From CAZTJA01 sp964613745 (GTDB taxonomy: Bacteria > Desulfobacterota > Desulfomonilia > Desulfomonilales > Desulfomonilaceae), in assembly GCA_964613745.1 (NCBI GenBank), contig CAZTJA010000060.1:1-18469 (forward strand): DNA of 18,469 nucleotides. The letters run 5' to 3'. Within the stretch, counting starts at the first letter, position 1. Every line of letters starts with the position of its first letter. The notes under the pieces are model-generated. The model made no database searches. It saw nothing but the letters and a program-made list of their open reading frames with translations, and was not told where the DNA came from. Positions 7,740 through 15,430 of the stretch are shown here, piece by piece. The translations under genes were made by a program, and so were the position numbers.

Positions 7740-8165
7740 TTAAGAGCGAATTTCCAAAGATTGCGGTAGGCGGCATTCACCCTCTTCTTCCCTGCACCAT
7801 TTCTTTTTATATGCGTCCTGCAATTTGTAAAGCAGTTCGTCAATATCCATCGGCTTCATCAGATAATCAAATGCACCCAGTTCCATGCCTTGAATGGCGA
7901 CTTCCACACTCGCATGGCCGGTCAGCATAATCACCTCTACTTGAGGGCTGATTTTTTTTATTTCTTTAAGTGTTTCTATTCCATCCATATCCGGCATTTT
8001 TACATCGAGAACTACAACATCAATCGGCTCAGCTCCAAGCGTGGCAAGTGCATCTTTTCCGCTTACAGCCGACACTACATCCAATTTTCTTTTTTTTAAT
8101 CTTTTTACAAGGGTTTCAAGAAATTCCGTCTCATCGTCTACTAGTAGGACACGAAACTGGTTCAA
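7740..8165 (-). CDS. Single-domain response regulator (CheY-like receiver) 1
   Basis: A receiver domain with a short C-terminal tail, 141 residues, and no DNA-binding or other output domain. Acidic pair D10-D11, phosphoacceptor D54 in 'VVVLDVKMPDMDG', switch Thr in 'VIMLTGHAS' and conserved Lys in 'DYLMKPMD' are all present, so it should be phosphorylatable. The sequence resembles receivers of the NtrC class without the AAA+ and helix-turn-helix parts. Start: an in-frame GTG exists at 8189, but AGGAGGTGA (8170-8178) lies inside that extension and directly precedes TTG at 8163-8165. TTG is preferred and gives the same 141-residue length and D54 position as its neighbour. The two regulators are clearly paralogous. 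It lies downstream of the sensor kinase and second regulator and is probably in their operon. It may act by protein-protein contact or as a phosphate sink. Confidence 0.88.
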   Translation of the reverse strand: MNQFRVLLVDDETEFLETLVKRLKKRKLDVVSAVSGKDALATLGAEPIDVVVLDVKMPDMDGIETLKEIKKISPQVEVIMLTGHASVEVAIQGMELGAFDYLMKPMDIDELLYKLQDAYKKKWCREEEGECRLPQSLEIRS

Positions 8166-8169
8166 AATT

Positions 8170-8178
8170 TCACCTCCT
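8170..8178 (-). promoter_or_regulatory. Shine-Dalgarno site supporting a TTG start of response regulator 1
   Basis: AGGAGGTGA, a near-perfect anti-16S match. Its GGAGG core is seven bases from the TTG at 8163-8165. It argues against the upstream in-frame GTG at 8189. Confidence 0.7.
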
Positions 8179-8258
8179 GCGGAGAGCACCTTTCTCTAAG
8201 TCGTTCATCGAAGACGCGAAAATTTTCTTTTCAATTACGTTGACAATCTAGAGCCAAC

Positions 8259-8684
8259 TTAATGACTCATGTTGATTTCTTTCATTCTCGCTCTTCGAAT
8301 CTTCTCCTCATGGCTCACTTTTTGTGCCTTTGCCTCGAGGATTCTCTTCAACAATACATCCATGTCACAAGGTTTGATGATGTAATCATATGCACCTAGC
8401 TTCATTCCCTCGATCGCGTTTTCCACTCCACCATGTCCCGTCAACATGATTACTTCGATCAAGGGTCTATATTCTTTAATTCTCCGAAGTGTTTCAATTC
8501 CATTCATGCCCGGCATCTTTACGTCAAGAATTACTACATCAATGTCACAGGTTTCCAATTTCCCGATTGCTTCAACGCCGCTGGTGGCGGTGATCACAGT
8601 GAACTCCCTTTTGGTGAGCCTTTTGCTCATTGCTTCAACAAATGGAATTTCATCATCAACTAACAAAATAACGGCATCGTTCAT
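8259..8684 (-). CDS. Single-domain response regulator (CheY-like receiver) 2
   Basis: A 141-residue stand-alone receiver with acidic pair D10-D11, phosphoacceptor D54 in 'VVILDVKMPGMNG', switch Thr in 'VIMLTGHGG' and Lys in 'DYIIKPCD'. After the receiver (about residue 120) only a short Lys/Arg-rich tail remains and no output domain. It is closely similar to the downstream regulator across the whole length, which suggests a local duplication. The ATG at 8682-8684 lies 20 bp after the kinase stop, so the kinase is its likely phosphodonor and the two are co-transcribed. A 93-bp spacer separates it from the second copy. With no output domain, signalling must pass through a partner protein, a phosphorelay or competition for phosphate. 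Confidence 0.9.
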   Translation of the reverse strand: MNDAVILLVDDEIPFVEAMSKRLTKREFTVITATSGVEAIGKLETCDIDVVILDVKMPGMNGIETLRRIKEYRPLIEVIMLTGHGGVENAIEGMKLGAYDYIIKPCDMDVLLKRILEAKAQKVSHEEKIRRARMKEINMSH

Positions 8685-8704
8685 GATTCAACCCGATCCT
8701 GATA

Positions 8705-10432
8705 CTACATAACTTTCGCATGAGGCTGATCGTCCAGTTCGCCGGCATCTTTGTTGGTTTTGGGGATCATAATTCGGAACGTAACGCCCGCACCAGCAAC
8801 ACTGTTGACCTGAATTTCTCCTCCGATTCTTTTCACTATTCCATAGCAAATCGATAGCCCGAGGCCGGTCCCTTTACCTACAGGCTTTGTTGTAAAAAAG
8901 GGATCAAAAATACGCGGCATATTAGTCTTTGGTATACCGGGTCCGTTATCTGCAACTTCGAGAGTTATATAGTTCTCATTCATCTCACTTTTTATATCTA
9001 TTATTCCACCTTTGCCTTCCAATGCGTCCACACTGTTGTTGATCAAATTAAGTAGTACCTGTTGCAATTCGGACGGAGAGACATTGACTTCGGGCAAATC
9101 TTGTTCAAGTTGGACGTTTATACGAATATTGCTGTACCGAGCCCGCTGCTCCGTCAAACTGACTACGTCCTTAATTACCTCGTTCAGTTGCACACTTTTA
9201 ACGGAGGGATCTGTTTTCCTGGCGAAACTCAATAACTTGTGAGTTATTTCTTTGCAGCGTTTGCCCTGTGTGCGTATTTGATTTAATGATCGCTTGAATT
9301 CCTGGAAGTTGGCCGAGCCGGCTAAATCTTCTTCCAACATTAAATCCTGGATCCAACCGGCTTCTTCGACCATAATCGCAACAGGGTTGTTAATTTCATG
9401 AGCAATGCCCGCTGCCAGTTCGCCCAATGAGGCCAGTTTCCCCGCCTCGATCATCTGTTCATTCATCAGTTCTTTTTCATCATCAGCCTGGGCAATATGG
9501 CCGACAATTCGTCTTACAGTGAAGAATGCCACGGATACGATTGCCATCCCGCCAAGCAAAACAATCATAAATGCGAGCCGACGAGTCCTGTTCAGCACGG
9601 AAAAAGCATCCGACTCTTCTTGTTGGTACCCCAGGAGCCAATTCCCTTTGTTTATGGGCGCCGCTATAAGAATGCAGTCGGACCGACCTGTTTTACCGGC
9701 TTCAAGTTTCGTGACCTGCTTAATTGCTGCGGGAGACTTTGACAAGTACTCGGTATAGGTGTCTTTGCACGGTATTGAATCGACTTTGGGAATGGTCTGC
9801 AAATCCCCTTGTCTATTGATTATAAACGCAAACCCCGTGGATCCCACGCGAATGTTTTCAACCATTGAATTGAATGATTCAAAATCGACGGTCGCCCTCA
9901 GAATCCATTTGCGTCCTTCATCTTCAATTCTCACTGCGACGACAAAATGAGGATAGCCTCTCAAACCATGAAACACGTCACTGACGTAATCATCTCGCGA
10001 GATAGCCTCCCGAAACCATTCTGCTTTTGAATAATCGGCATTCTTCAATTTGTATGGACCGGAATAGGCTACCTGGATTCCATCTTCATTCACCAAACCT
10101 AGATCAACGAAGGAGCGCCCATACTCTCCTATTATGACACTAAGTTTTTCCTTCAGAAAATCGTTGTCTTGAAGTTTGGCCAAGGGATATGTTCGAGCGA
10201 TCACCTTAATATCGGCAAGTCTTTCCATCAAAAAGGAATCAATATTTCTACTATGCTTTTCTATGAGGAGATTGAGATTGTCGATCACCTTTTCTCTATA
10301 AGAGACATCAAAGTAATATCCGATTATTCCCGTGACAAGTATCAAAGGTGTTAGCGAGACTATGAGGATTACCGCACTCATATTCCTTCTCAGGTTGCGG
10401 TAATAATTGCTGTCGGAATTAATTCTATCCAT
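8705..10432 (-). CDS. Membrane sensor histidine kinase with extracytoplasmic dCACHE-like domain
   Basis: A 575-residue kinase. Membrane segments lie at about 19-40 and 286-306, enclosing an extracytoplasmic region of about 245 residues that looks like a dCACHE sensor (a long first helix, then 'GLVNEDGIQVAYSGPYK...AEWFREA' and 'FIINRQGDLQT'). HisKA has 'GELAAGIAHEINNP' with phospho-acceptor H345. The HATPase_c domain shows the N box 'NLINNSVDAL' (462-471), G1 'DNGPGIP' (495-501), F box 'FDPFFTTKP' and G2 'GKGTGLGLSI' (519-528). It is therefore a complete NtrB-like kinase. dCACHE domains usually bind small molecules such as amino acids or carboxylates; the ligand is not deducible here. The gene lies 66 bp after pilT and 20 bp before two stand-alone receivers, followed by the TauE-like permease, which suggests it controls export. 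The ATG at 10430-10432 has no strong Shine-Dalgarno sequence; Met18 is an alternative but would trim the segment before TM1. Confidence 0.92.
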   Translation of the reverse strand: MDRINSDSNYYRNLRRNMSAVILIVSLTPLILVTGIIGYYFDVSYREKVIDNLNLLIEKHSRNIDSFLMERLADIKVIARTYPLAKLQDNDFLKEKLSVIIGEYGRSFVDLGLVNEDGIQVAYSGPYKLKNADYSKAEWFREAISRDDYVSDVFHGLRGYPHFVVAVRIEDEGRKWILRATVDFESFNSMVENIRVGSTGFAFIINRQGDLQTIPKVDSIPCKDTYTEYLSKSPAAIKQVTKLEAGKTGRSDCILIAAPINKGNWLLGYQQEESDAFSVLNRTRRLAFMIVLLGGMAIVSVAFFTVRRIVGHIAQADDEKELMNEQMIEAGKLASLGELAAGIAHEINNPVAIMVEEAGWIQDLMLEEDLAGSANFQEFKRSLNQIRTQGKRCKEITHKLLSFARKTDPSVKSVQLNEVIKDVVSLTEQRARYSNIRINVQLEQDLPEVNVSPSELQQVLLNLINNSVDALEGKGGIIDIKSEMNENYITLEVADNGPGIPKTNMPRIFDPFFTTKPVGKGTGLGLSICYGIVKRIGGEIQVNSVAGAGVTFRIMIPKTNKDAGELDDQPHAKVM

Positions 10433-10498
10433 AATCCGTGAACTCAGAATTCAATGTTATCTAAAATCTACTGAATGAGGCTTACCTTGTGAGGAGCA

Positions 10499-11602
10499 TT
10501 ACCCGCTCATGTCCCACTTAACTTCCGATGTACCGCTGATTCCCCGGACAAACAGAGCGAAGTCATCTGGATTCGTTGCAGCGGCCATAGCCGTTTCATA
10601 GGAAACATATTTGTTCTTGAACAGACCCATGAGGGATTGATCAAAAGTTTGCATTCCGTAACTCACATGCCCTTCCGCTATGGCGTCCTTGATTTCCCTG
10701 ACCCGCTTCTCATCAGAAACACATTCTCGAACTCTCGAAGTCGAAATCAAGACTTCTACGGCAGGAACTCTACCTTTTCCATCTTGCCTCGGCAATAACC
10801 TTTGGGAAATGACACCCTTCAGAATACCCGATAATTGAAGACGCACGGAATTCTGATGCTGAATAGGGAATGCCGATATGATACGGGTGATCGTTTCCGT
10901 TGCATCTAAGGTATGCAGCGTACTGAATACGAGGTGCCCGGTTTCAGCAGCCAGCATGGCGATCTCAATGGTTTCCAAATCTCGCATTTCGCCTACGAGG
11001 ATAACATCCGGATCCTCGCGGAGGGCAGCACGCAACGCGGTCTGGAAAGAGAGAGTATCCTGGCCGACTTCGCGTTGATTGATAATACTTTTCCTATCCC
11101 TATGAAGAAATTCGATTGGATCCTCAATCGTTATTAGATGGCAATTTCTATAAGAGTTGATGTGATTTATCATAGCCGCAAGAGTAGTTGATTTTCCGGA
11201 CCCCGTTGTTCCGGTAACCAGTACTAATCCGCGGTTCTCCATGGCTATTTTCTCGATTATCGGCGGCAATCCCAGATCCTTCAGCATTGGCGGTTCCGAA
11301 GGAATGGTTCGAAATACCATGGCTATCGAATCCCTCTGGGAGAATACGTTGACTCTGAACCTGGCCAACTTAGAAACGCTGTAGGCCATGTCGAGTTCTT
11401 TGGTCTTGGTGAATATTTCTCTTTGCCGTTCATTCATGACGGACAGAGCTATTCGACGAATCTCATCGGGCGTGAGACGTTCCTCCCCACGCATGGGGGA
11501 CAGAACACCGTTGATTCTGGTCACAGGGGGTAGAGGGACTTTTAGGTGAACATCCGAGGCACCTGAATCAATCGCCTTCCTGAGGACCTCATCAAGTTCC
11601 AT
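10499..11602 (-). CDS. pilT: PilT-family type IV pilus retraction ATPase
   Basis: A 367-residue secretion/pilus ATPase with Walker A GTTGSGKST (131-139), Asp box 'IEDPIEF' (159-165), Walker B 'ILVGEMRD' (201-208) and His box 'STLHTLD' (227-233). The N-terminus 'LRKAIDSGASDVHL' and the C-terminal 'AAATNPDDFALFVRGI' are typical of PilT. The PilT family powers pilus depolymerisation at the inner-membrane base. The AIRNLIRE motif near the C-terminus, important for retraction in studied PilT proteins, is replaced by 'EIKDAIAEG' (303-311), so this could be a PilT paralogue or PilU-like protein. The ATG (11600-11602) lies inside the end of recA (11-bp overlap), with AGGAG seven bases upstream, indicating translational coupling to recA. 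No other pilus genes are in the window. Confidence 0.9.
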   Translation of the reverse strand: MELDEVLRKAIDSGASDVHLKVPLPPVTRINGVLSPMRGEERLTPDEIRRIALSVMNERQREIFTKTKELDMAYSVSKLARFRVNVFSQRDSIAMVFRTIPSEPPMLKDLGLPPIIEKIAMENRGLVLVTGTTGSGKSTTLAAMINHINSYRNCHLITIEDPIEFLHRDRKSIINQREVGQDTLSFQTALRAALREDPDVILVGEMRDLETIEIAMLAAETGHLVFSTLHTLDATETITRIISAFPIQHQNSVRLQLSGILKGVISQRLLPRQDGKGRVPAVEVLISTSRVRECVSDEKRVREIKDAIAEGHVSYGMQTFDQSLMGLFKNKYVSYETAMAAATNPDDFALFVRGISGTSEVKWDMSG

Positions 11603-12695
11603 CGTAATCTCCTATTTCATCACCGCCGATTTCCGTATCATCCGAAACGTTCTTGCTTAGGACGATACCTTTCGTTTCAAGCAGTTTTTCACGGATGGCG
11701 GCAGCTATTTCCGGGTGCTCTTTGAGAAACCGTTTCACGTTTTCTCGTCCCTGACCAATTCGTTCATCGCCGTACGAGTACCATGCTCCGGACTTGTCTA
11801 TAAGTCCCGCTTCCACCCCAAGGTCCAGAACTTCACCAGCAAGGGAAATCCCTTCATTGTACATGATGTCGAACTCAACTTGTTGAAATGGCGGCGAAAG
11901 CTTGTTCTTGACTACTTTGACTCTGGTCCGAGACCCCACTACCTCTTCGCCTTCCTTAATTGCCCCTATTCGTCTTATATCCAGTCGAAGAGAAGCATAG
12001 AATTTGAGTGCGTTGCCGCCGGTGGTAGTCTCGGGATTTCCAAACATTATCCCAATCTTTTGCCTGATCTGATTTGTGAAGATTACCGATGTGTTTGACC
12101 TTGAAATAGCTGCAGTAAGCTTTCTCAATGCCTGTGACATGAGACGGGCCTGCAGTCCCATATGGGAATCACCCATGTCCCCTTCAATTTCTGCCCTGGG
12201 TACCAGAGCAGCAACCGAGTCTATTACAACGATGTCCAGTGCGCCGGAACGCACAAGTATTTCAGTAATCTCGAGAGCCTGTTCCCCTGTATCCGGCTGG
12301 CTTACAAGGAGCTCATCAGTGTTGACGCCCAACTTCTTTGCATAATTCAAGTCAAGCGCGTGTTCCGCATCAACAAAAGCGGCAAAGCCGCCTCGTTTTT
12401 GTGCTTCGGCTATAATATGGAGACAGAGCGTGGTCTTACCTGATGATTCCGGGCCGAAAATTTCGATGATTCGACCCTGGGGAATACCTCCGATGCCGAT
12501 CGCCAGATCTAATCCAAGAGATCCCGAGGGAATCGTGTTTACATTTTGCACCACTCCGCCGCTTCCCAATTTCATAATTGCACCGCGACCAAATTGGCGT
12601 TCAATTTGACTAATGGCCATGTCTACGGCTCTGGTTTTATCGGAATCGCTCAAATTACTCTCAATGGGATCGCGACCCTTCTTGGCTTTAGCCAT
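11592..12695 (-). CDS. recA: Recombinase RecA
   Basis: A full-length RecA of 367 residues: it forms filaments on single-stranded DNA, catalyses strand exchange in an ATP-dependent way and triggers LexA self-cleavage. Visible motifs are Walker A 'GPESSGKT' (81-88), Walker B 'LDIVVIDSVAAL', the L2-region 'FTNQIRQKIGIMFGNPETTT' and an acidic C-terminal tail rich in Asp and Glu. The ATG (12693-12695) has AAGGA about seven bases upstream, and a good -10 box lies 32 bp upstream. No convincing LexA box was recognised, although operators differ among deltaproteobacterial groups. It overlaps pilT by 11 bp at its 3' end and heads the minus-strand block. Confidence 0.98.
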   Translation of the reverse strand: MAKAKKGRDPIESNLSDSDKTRAVDMAISQIERQFGRGAIMKLGSGGVVQNVNTIPSGSLGLDLAIGIGGIPQGRIIEIFGPESSGKTTLCLHIIAEAQKRGGFAAFVDAEHALDLNYAKKLGVNTDELLVSQPDTGEQALEITEILVRSGALDIVVIDSVAALVPRAEIEGDMGDSHMGLQARLMSQALRKLTAAISRSNTSVIFTNQIRQKIGIMFGNPETTTGGNALKFYASLRLDIRRIGAIKEGEEVVGSRTRVKVVKNKLSPPFQQVEFDIMYNEGISLAGEVLDLGVEAGLIDKSGAWYSYGDERIGQGRENVKRFLKEHPEIAAAIREKLLETKGIVLSKNVSDDTEIGGDEIGDYDGT

Positions 12696-12726
12696 TACGA
12701 ATCCTTTCTGGAAATAAAGAACCTGA

Positions 12727-12756
12727 ATTATAAAACTCTAAGTTTCGGTCATTCAG
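12727..12756 (-). promoter_or_regulatory. Candidate sigma-70 promoter of recA
   Basis: A perfect -10 TATAAT (12732 down to 12727) lies 32 bp before the recA ATG. The -35 is poor (CTGAAT at 18-bp spacing), which would suit a regulated promoter. Confidence 0.45.
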
Positions 12757-12949
12757 TTGATTTAATTATCAAAATCAGACATAATTGCGAAACGTAAACA
12801 AACCGACGCATTACGGAGTACTCTGGAACGCTTAACAGAAATCTCCGTGATTTAAACGCGGTTTTCACACGGTCTTCAGCATGCGTGATTTTGCTTCAAA
12901 AAACATGAAATATCAATATTTTTAATCCACTCGAGCTACATCGGACCCC

Positions 12950-13888
12950 ATGCACATCATTTCAGCAAGCAGACGTACGGACATACCCGCTTTTCATGCA
13001 CAATGGTTTATGAACCGAATCAGAGCCGGTTTTGCAGGAGTTGTAAACCCCTTCAATGGAAATTACCGCCACGTATTGATGCGGCCCAAGGACGTTATAG
13101 GCATTACTTTTTGGACAAAGAACACTGAGCCGCTACTGGACTACTTGCCCGAATTGATCGATCAAGGACATGACTTCATTATTTCCCACACGATCAATAA
13201 TTATCCGAAAATAGTCGAACCCTCTGTTCCGGATTATTCTCGAATCATGAGAAATGTGAATCGGCTCGCCCGAGATTTTCCTGAGAACATCGGGGCATGG
13301 CGGTACGACACTATTGTGTTGACGAGTGAGTTAAACGCTTCGTGGCATATAAACAACTTTACTGAAATCTGCCGAGAATTAAAGGGCATAGTCAGGCGCT
13401 GTTTGTTTAGTTTCTGTGATTTTTACCGCAAGACTACAAGGAACATGTGTTTTGCTCTACCAAACCATTACAAACCTACAGAGGACGAATGCAGGTGCAT
13501 AGCAGCTGAACTTGCAAATATTGCTTCGGACTGCGGCATCACACTTGAATCATGTTCACACGATTTTCTTTTGTCCGCTAAGATCAGTCGAGGTTCTTGT
13601 ATAAACCCATGGGAGCTTTTTAAAGTGGCAAGTACGGACGAGCGAAGAGTTGCACTCAAGAAAGTTAAGAAAGCCCCGACCAGAAAGGAATGCGGCTGCG
13701 TCGCTTCAGTAGACATAGGAGCGTACGATACGTGCGGCCACGGATGTGTTTACTGTTATGCGAACGCTACCCCGGAAAAAGCCAAGGCAAATCTCAAACG
13801 GGCAAACATGGAAGCGGAATGCCTTGATCCACACCGCATTCCGGAGACAAGCGGCGGTACGGCACATCAATCGAAAACTGGCACATGA
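12950..13888 (+). CDS. DUF1848 family protein with C-terminal radical-SAM-like cysteine cluster
   Basis: A 312-residue protein of the DUF1848 family (function unknown). It begins with the hallmark 'ISASRRTDIPAFHAQWFMNR', followed by 'NPFNGNYRHV', 'DVIGITFWTKN' (about 48-58) and 'IGAWRYDTIV' (114-123). The C-terminal part carries 'ECGCVASVDIGAYDTCGHGC' (247-266) continuing to VYCYAN, with C248, C250, C262, C266 and C269. C262-x3-C266-x2-C269 has the spacing of the radical-SAM [4Fe-4S] motif but sits near the C-terminus rather than the N-terminus, as is known for this family. It probably binds an iron-sulfur cluster; the reaction is unknown. The ATG at 12950 has only a weak upstream CGGA, but the family N-terminus begins there. 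It is divergent from recA across a 254-bp spacer and 95 bp upstream of the TonB-like gene. Confidence 0.85.
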   Translation: MHIISASRRTDIPAFHAQWFMNRIRAGFAGVVNPFNGNYRHVLMRPKDVIGITFWTKNTEPLLDYLPELIDQGHDFIISHTINNYPKIVEPSVPDYSRIMRNVNRLARDFPENIGAWRYDTIVLTSELNASWHINNFTEICRELKGIVRRCLFSFCDFYRKTTRNMCFALPNHYKPTEDECRCIAAELANIASDCGITLESCSHDFLLSAKISRGSCINPWELFKVASTDERRVALKKVKKAPTRKECGCVASVDIGAYDTCGHGCVYCYANATPEKAKANLKRANMEAECLDPHRIPETSGGTAHQSKTGT

Positions 13889-13972
13889 TTCAAGAAAAGA
13901 TTATATATGTTCACAGGGGATCGAAATACGGTTTCAAGTGTCCGACTTCGTTTGACCTAGTCGCGCTCTGAC

Positions 13973-13977
13973 AAGGA
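13973..13977 (+). promoter_or_regulatory. Shine-Dalgarno site supporting the TTG start of the TonB-like gene
   Basis: AAGGA six bases before TTG at 13984. Without this start the membrane anchor would be lost. Confidence 0.6.
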
Positions 13978-13983
13978 AGTGAA

Positions 13984-15009
13984 TTGCTGGAATCAAAACT
14001 GACGGAAATAGGAACCGATCACGACCAGGATATTGATTCCGAAATAGACATCTTGGAATTCGATTCTGCAATTGGGTCATATAGTGCCCTTCGAGACGGC
14101 TCTCGAGAGAAGTACCTCAAGATATTTATTGTAACCTCTTTGTGTATACATCTCACCTTGTTTGCCGCAGTTCCGAGGTTGTTCAGCGTTCCAATGTCCA
14201 GTTCGATAAGTGATCCGAACGAACAGGTGACCAAGGTGCGACTGATTGAACCTACGGCGCCTGATTCGCCCAAAGAGCCTCCTCCGGAGCACGCAAGCGC
14301 GATTTCCGATAGGGACCATACCGCATTAAAAGAAAAGAAGCCCAAAATTGTAACGCCTCCGAAAGCGCCATTGGGCACCGTGGAACCTTTCGACAAGAGA
14401 ATGGCTGCCCTGCCCCCACCTACGGCCCCCGAGGACTTACGAGAAAAGAAAGAAGATCGCAAGGAGGACGTTAAAGAAGATTCGCGCAAACCCAAGCAAA
14501 CCCCGCCTGAATCCCTCAATAAATCGAAGCCGAAGTTATCGGATTCTCCTTCCAAAAGAGATCTGAAAAACAGAAACGTGGATTTGAGGCCGACAATTCA
14601 GGATTTGGCGAAGGGCCTTTCGGGCGCTCCCGGCAGTCCGGATTTTTTTCCGGATGGTGAAATTGAAGAGGCCGTAGTAGATATAAACACTAGAGAAGAT
14701 CGCTTTTTTTCATATTTGTTGCATCTTAAGCGAAAAATTCAGGGAGTCTGGATTTATCCTTCCGTTGCGGCCAAATCCGGATTGGGAGGTAGTTTGACCG
14801 TCGAGTTCTCTATTGCCAATACGGGAGAACTCCTGAACGTCAATCTCCTGGATTCCTCCGGCCATTCTATCCTCGACGAATCCGCAATGAAGGCAATCAA
14901 GAGTGCGGCACCCTATTATCCTTTTCCTTCCAGGATGAGAGCTAAAAAGCTGCGAGTCAGAGCGAATTTTATTTACGTCACTGAGAGCTTCTTCCGCAAC
15001 ATCATGTAA
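13984..15009 (+). CDS. TonB-like energy transducer / TonB C-terminal domain protein
   Basis: A 341-residue protein with a 45-residue acidic cytoplasmic N-terminus, one membrane anchor (about 46-64), a long Pro/Lys/Glu/Asp-rich spacer (about 78-205), and a C-terminal domain (about 240-335) with 'WIYPSVAAKSGLGGSLTVEF', 'NTGELLNVNLLDSSGHSILD' and 'YYPFP', as in TonB/TolA-type C-terminal domains. By analogy it would link the inner-membrane proton-motive force to outer-membrane receptors, or act as a TolA-like spacer across the periplasm. No ExbB/ExbD, TolQ/TolR or receptor gene is nearby. The start is TTG (13984-13986) with AAGGA (13973-13977) six bases upstream; the next in-frame Met is around residue 71, beyond the anchor, so TTG is well supported. 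It ends one base before the convergent H-protein gene, so the two transcripts must overlap at their 3' ends. Confidence 0.8.
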   Translation: MLESKLTEIGTDHDQDIDSEIDILEFDSAIGSYSALRDGSREKYLKIFIVTSLCIHLTLFAAVPRLFSVPMSSSISDPNEQVTKVRLIEPTAPDSPKEPPPEHASAISDRDHTALKEKKPKIVTPPKAPLGTVEPFDKRMAALPPPTAPEDLREKKEDRKEDVKEDSRKPKQTPPESLNKSKPKLSDSPSKRDLKNRNVDLRPTIQDLAKGLSGAPGSPDFFPDGEIEEAVVDINTREDRFFSYLLHLKRKIQGVWIYPSVAAKSGLGGSLTVEFSIANTGELLNVNLLDSSGHSILDESAMKAIKSAAPYYPFPSRMRAKKLRVRANFIYVTESFFRNIM

Positions 15010-15010
15010 A

Positions 15011-15397
15011 TTATTCATCGCCTTTTACGAGACGTTCATATTGATCGTATCTCAATAACTCGCTTAATTCGTCCGGGTCTGAGGGATCCAGAACTGCCAG
15101 CCAACCGTCGCCATATGGGTCATCAGAAAGGGTCTCGGGTGATTCAGTGAGTAAGACGTTCGATTCAACAATCATGCCGCTTATGGGCGCTATTAGATCC
15201 GTTACCGCCTTACTGGTCTCGACGATTCCGAAAGCCTTGTCCTTCGTCAGGACATCTTCCGGTTGAGGCAATTCCACGTAATCTACTTCTCCAAGTTCCT
15301 CTTTGGCATAGTCGGTTAGACCAATAGTGTAATAATCCCGGTCTTTCTTGACCCACATATGATCTTCCGAATATAGCCTGTCTTTTGGAAAATCCAT
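15011..15397 (-). CDS. gcvH: Glycine cleavage system H-like protein (lipoyl carrier)
   Basis: This 128-residue protein has normal GcvH length. It contains 'LYSEDHMWVKKD' near the start, 'YTIGLTDYAKEELGEVDYVE', the lipoylation site 'GIVETSKAVTDLIAPISG' with K63, and the C-terminal 'GDGWLAVL' seen in H proteins. The lipoyl lysine is preceded by Thr-Ser rather than the common Ser-Val. GcvH shuttles the aminomethyl group between P, T and L proteins, but none of these genes is in the window. Lone GcvH-like proteins also act in lipoate relay, so the role is open. Start: an in-frame ATG exists at 15445, but the ATG at 15397 has GGGAG seven bases upstream, and a candidate promoter -10 box (15431-15436) lies downstream of the 15445 site. 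The stop is one base from the stop of the convergent TonB-like gene. Confidence 0.9.
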   Translation of the reverse strand: MDFPKDRLYSEDHMWVKKDRDYYTIGLTDYAKEELGEVDYVELPQPEDVLTKDKAFGIVETSKAVTDLIAPISGMIVESNVLLTESPETLSDDPYGDGWLAVLDPSDPDELSELLRYDQYERLVKGDE

Positions 15398-15404
15398 TCC
15401 TATG

Positions 15405-15409
15405 CTCCC
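15405..15409 (-). promoter_or_regulatory. Shine-Dalgarno site deciding the gcvH start
   Basis: GGGAG on the minus strand, seven bases from the ATG at 15397. It supports the 128-residue form over a 144-residue form. Confidence 0.65.
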
Positions 15410-15430
15410 ATTCCGGTGAAAGAAAGAATA

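Noticed and set aside
964..11602. Natural competence island (comM, recA, pilT)
   Set aside because: The genes are housekeeping or widely distributed, separated by unrelated genes, and no comE, dprA or pilin genes are present.
11715..12098. Plus-strand 127-codon ORF
   Set aside because: Antisense to recA, with no recognisable protein character.
12696..12949. LexA/SOS box upstream of recA
   Set aside because: No clear dyad matching a known LexA operator could be identified by eye; operators vary among deltaproteobacterial groups, so none is claimed.
14019..14555. Minus-strand 178-codon ORF
   Set aside because: Antisense to the charged Pro/Lys/Glu linker of the TonB-like gene; its Ser/Gly-rich composition is what that complement would give, and no ribosome site is seen.
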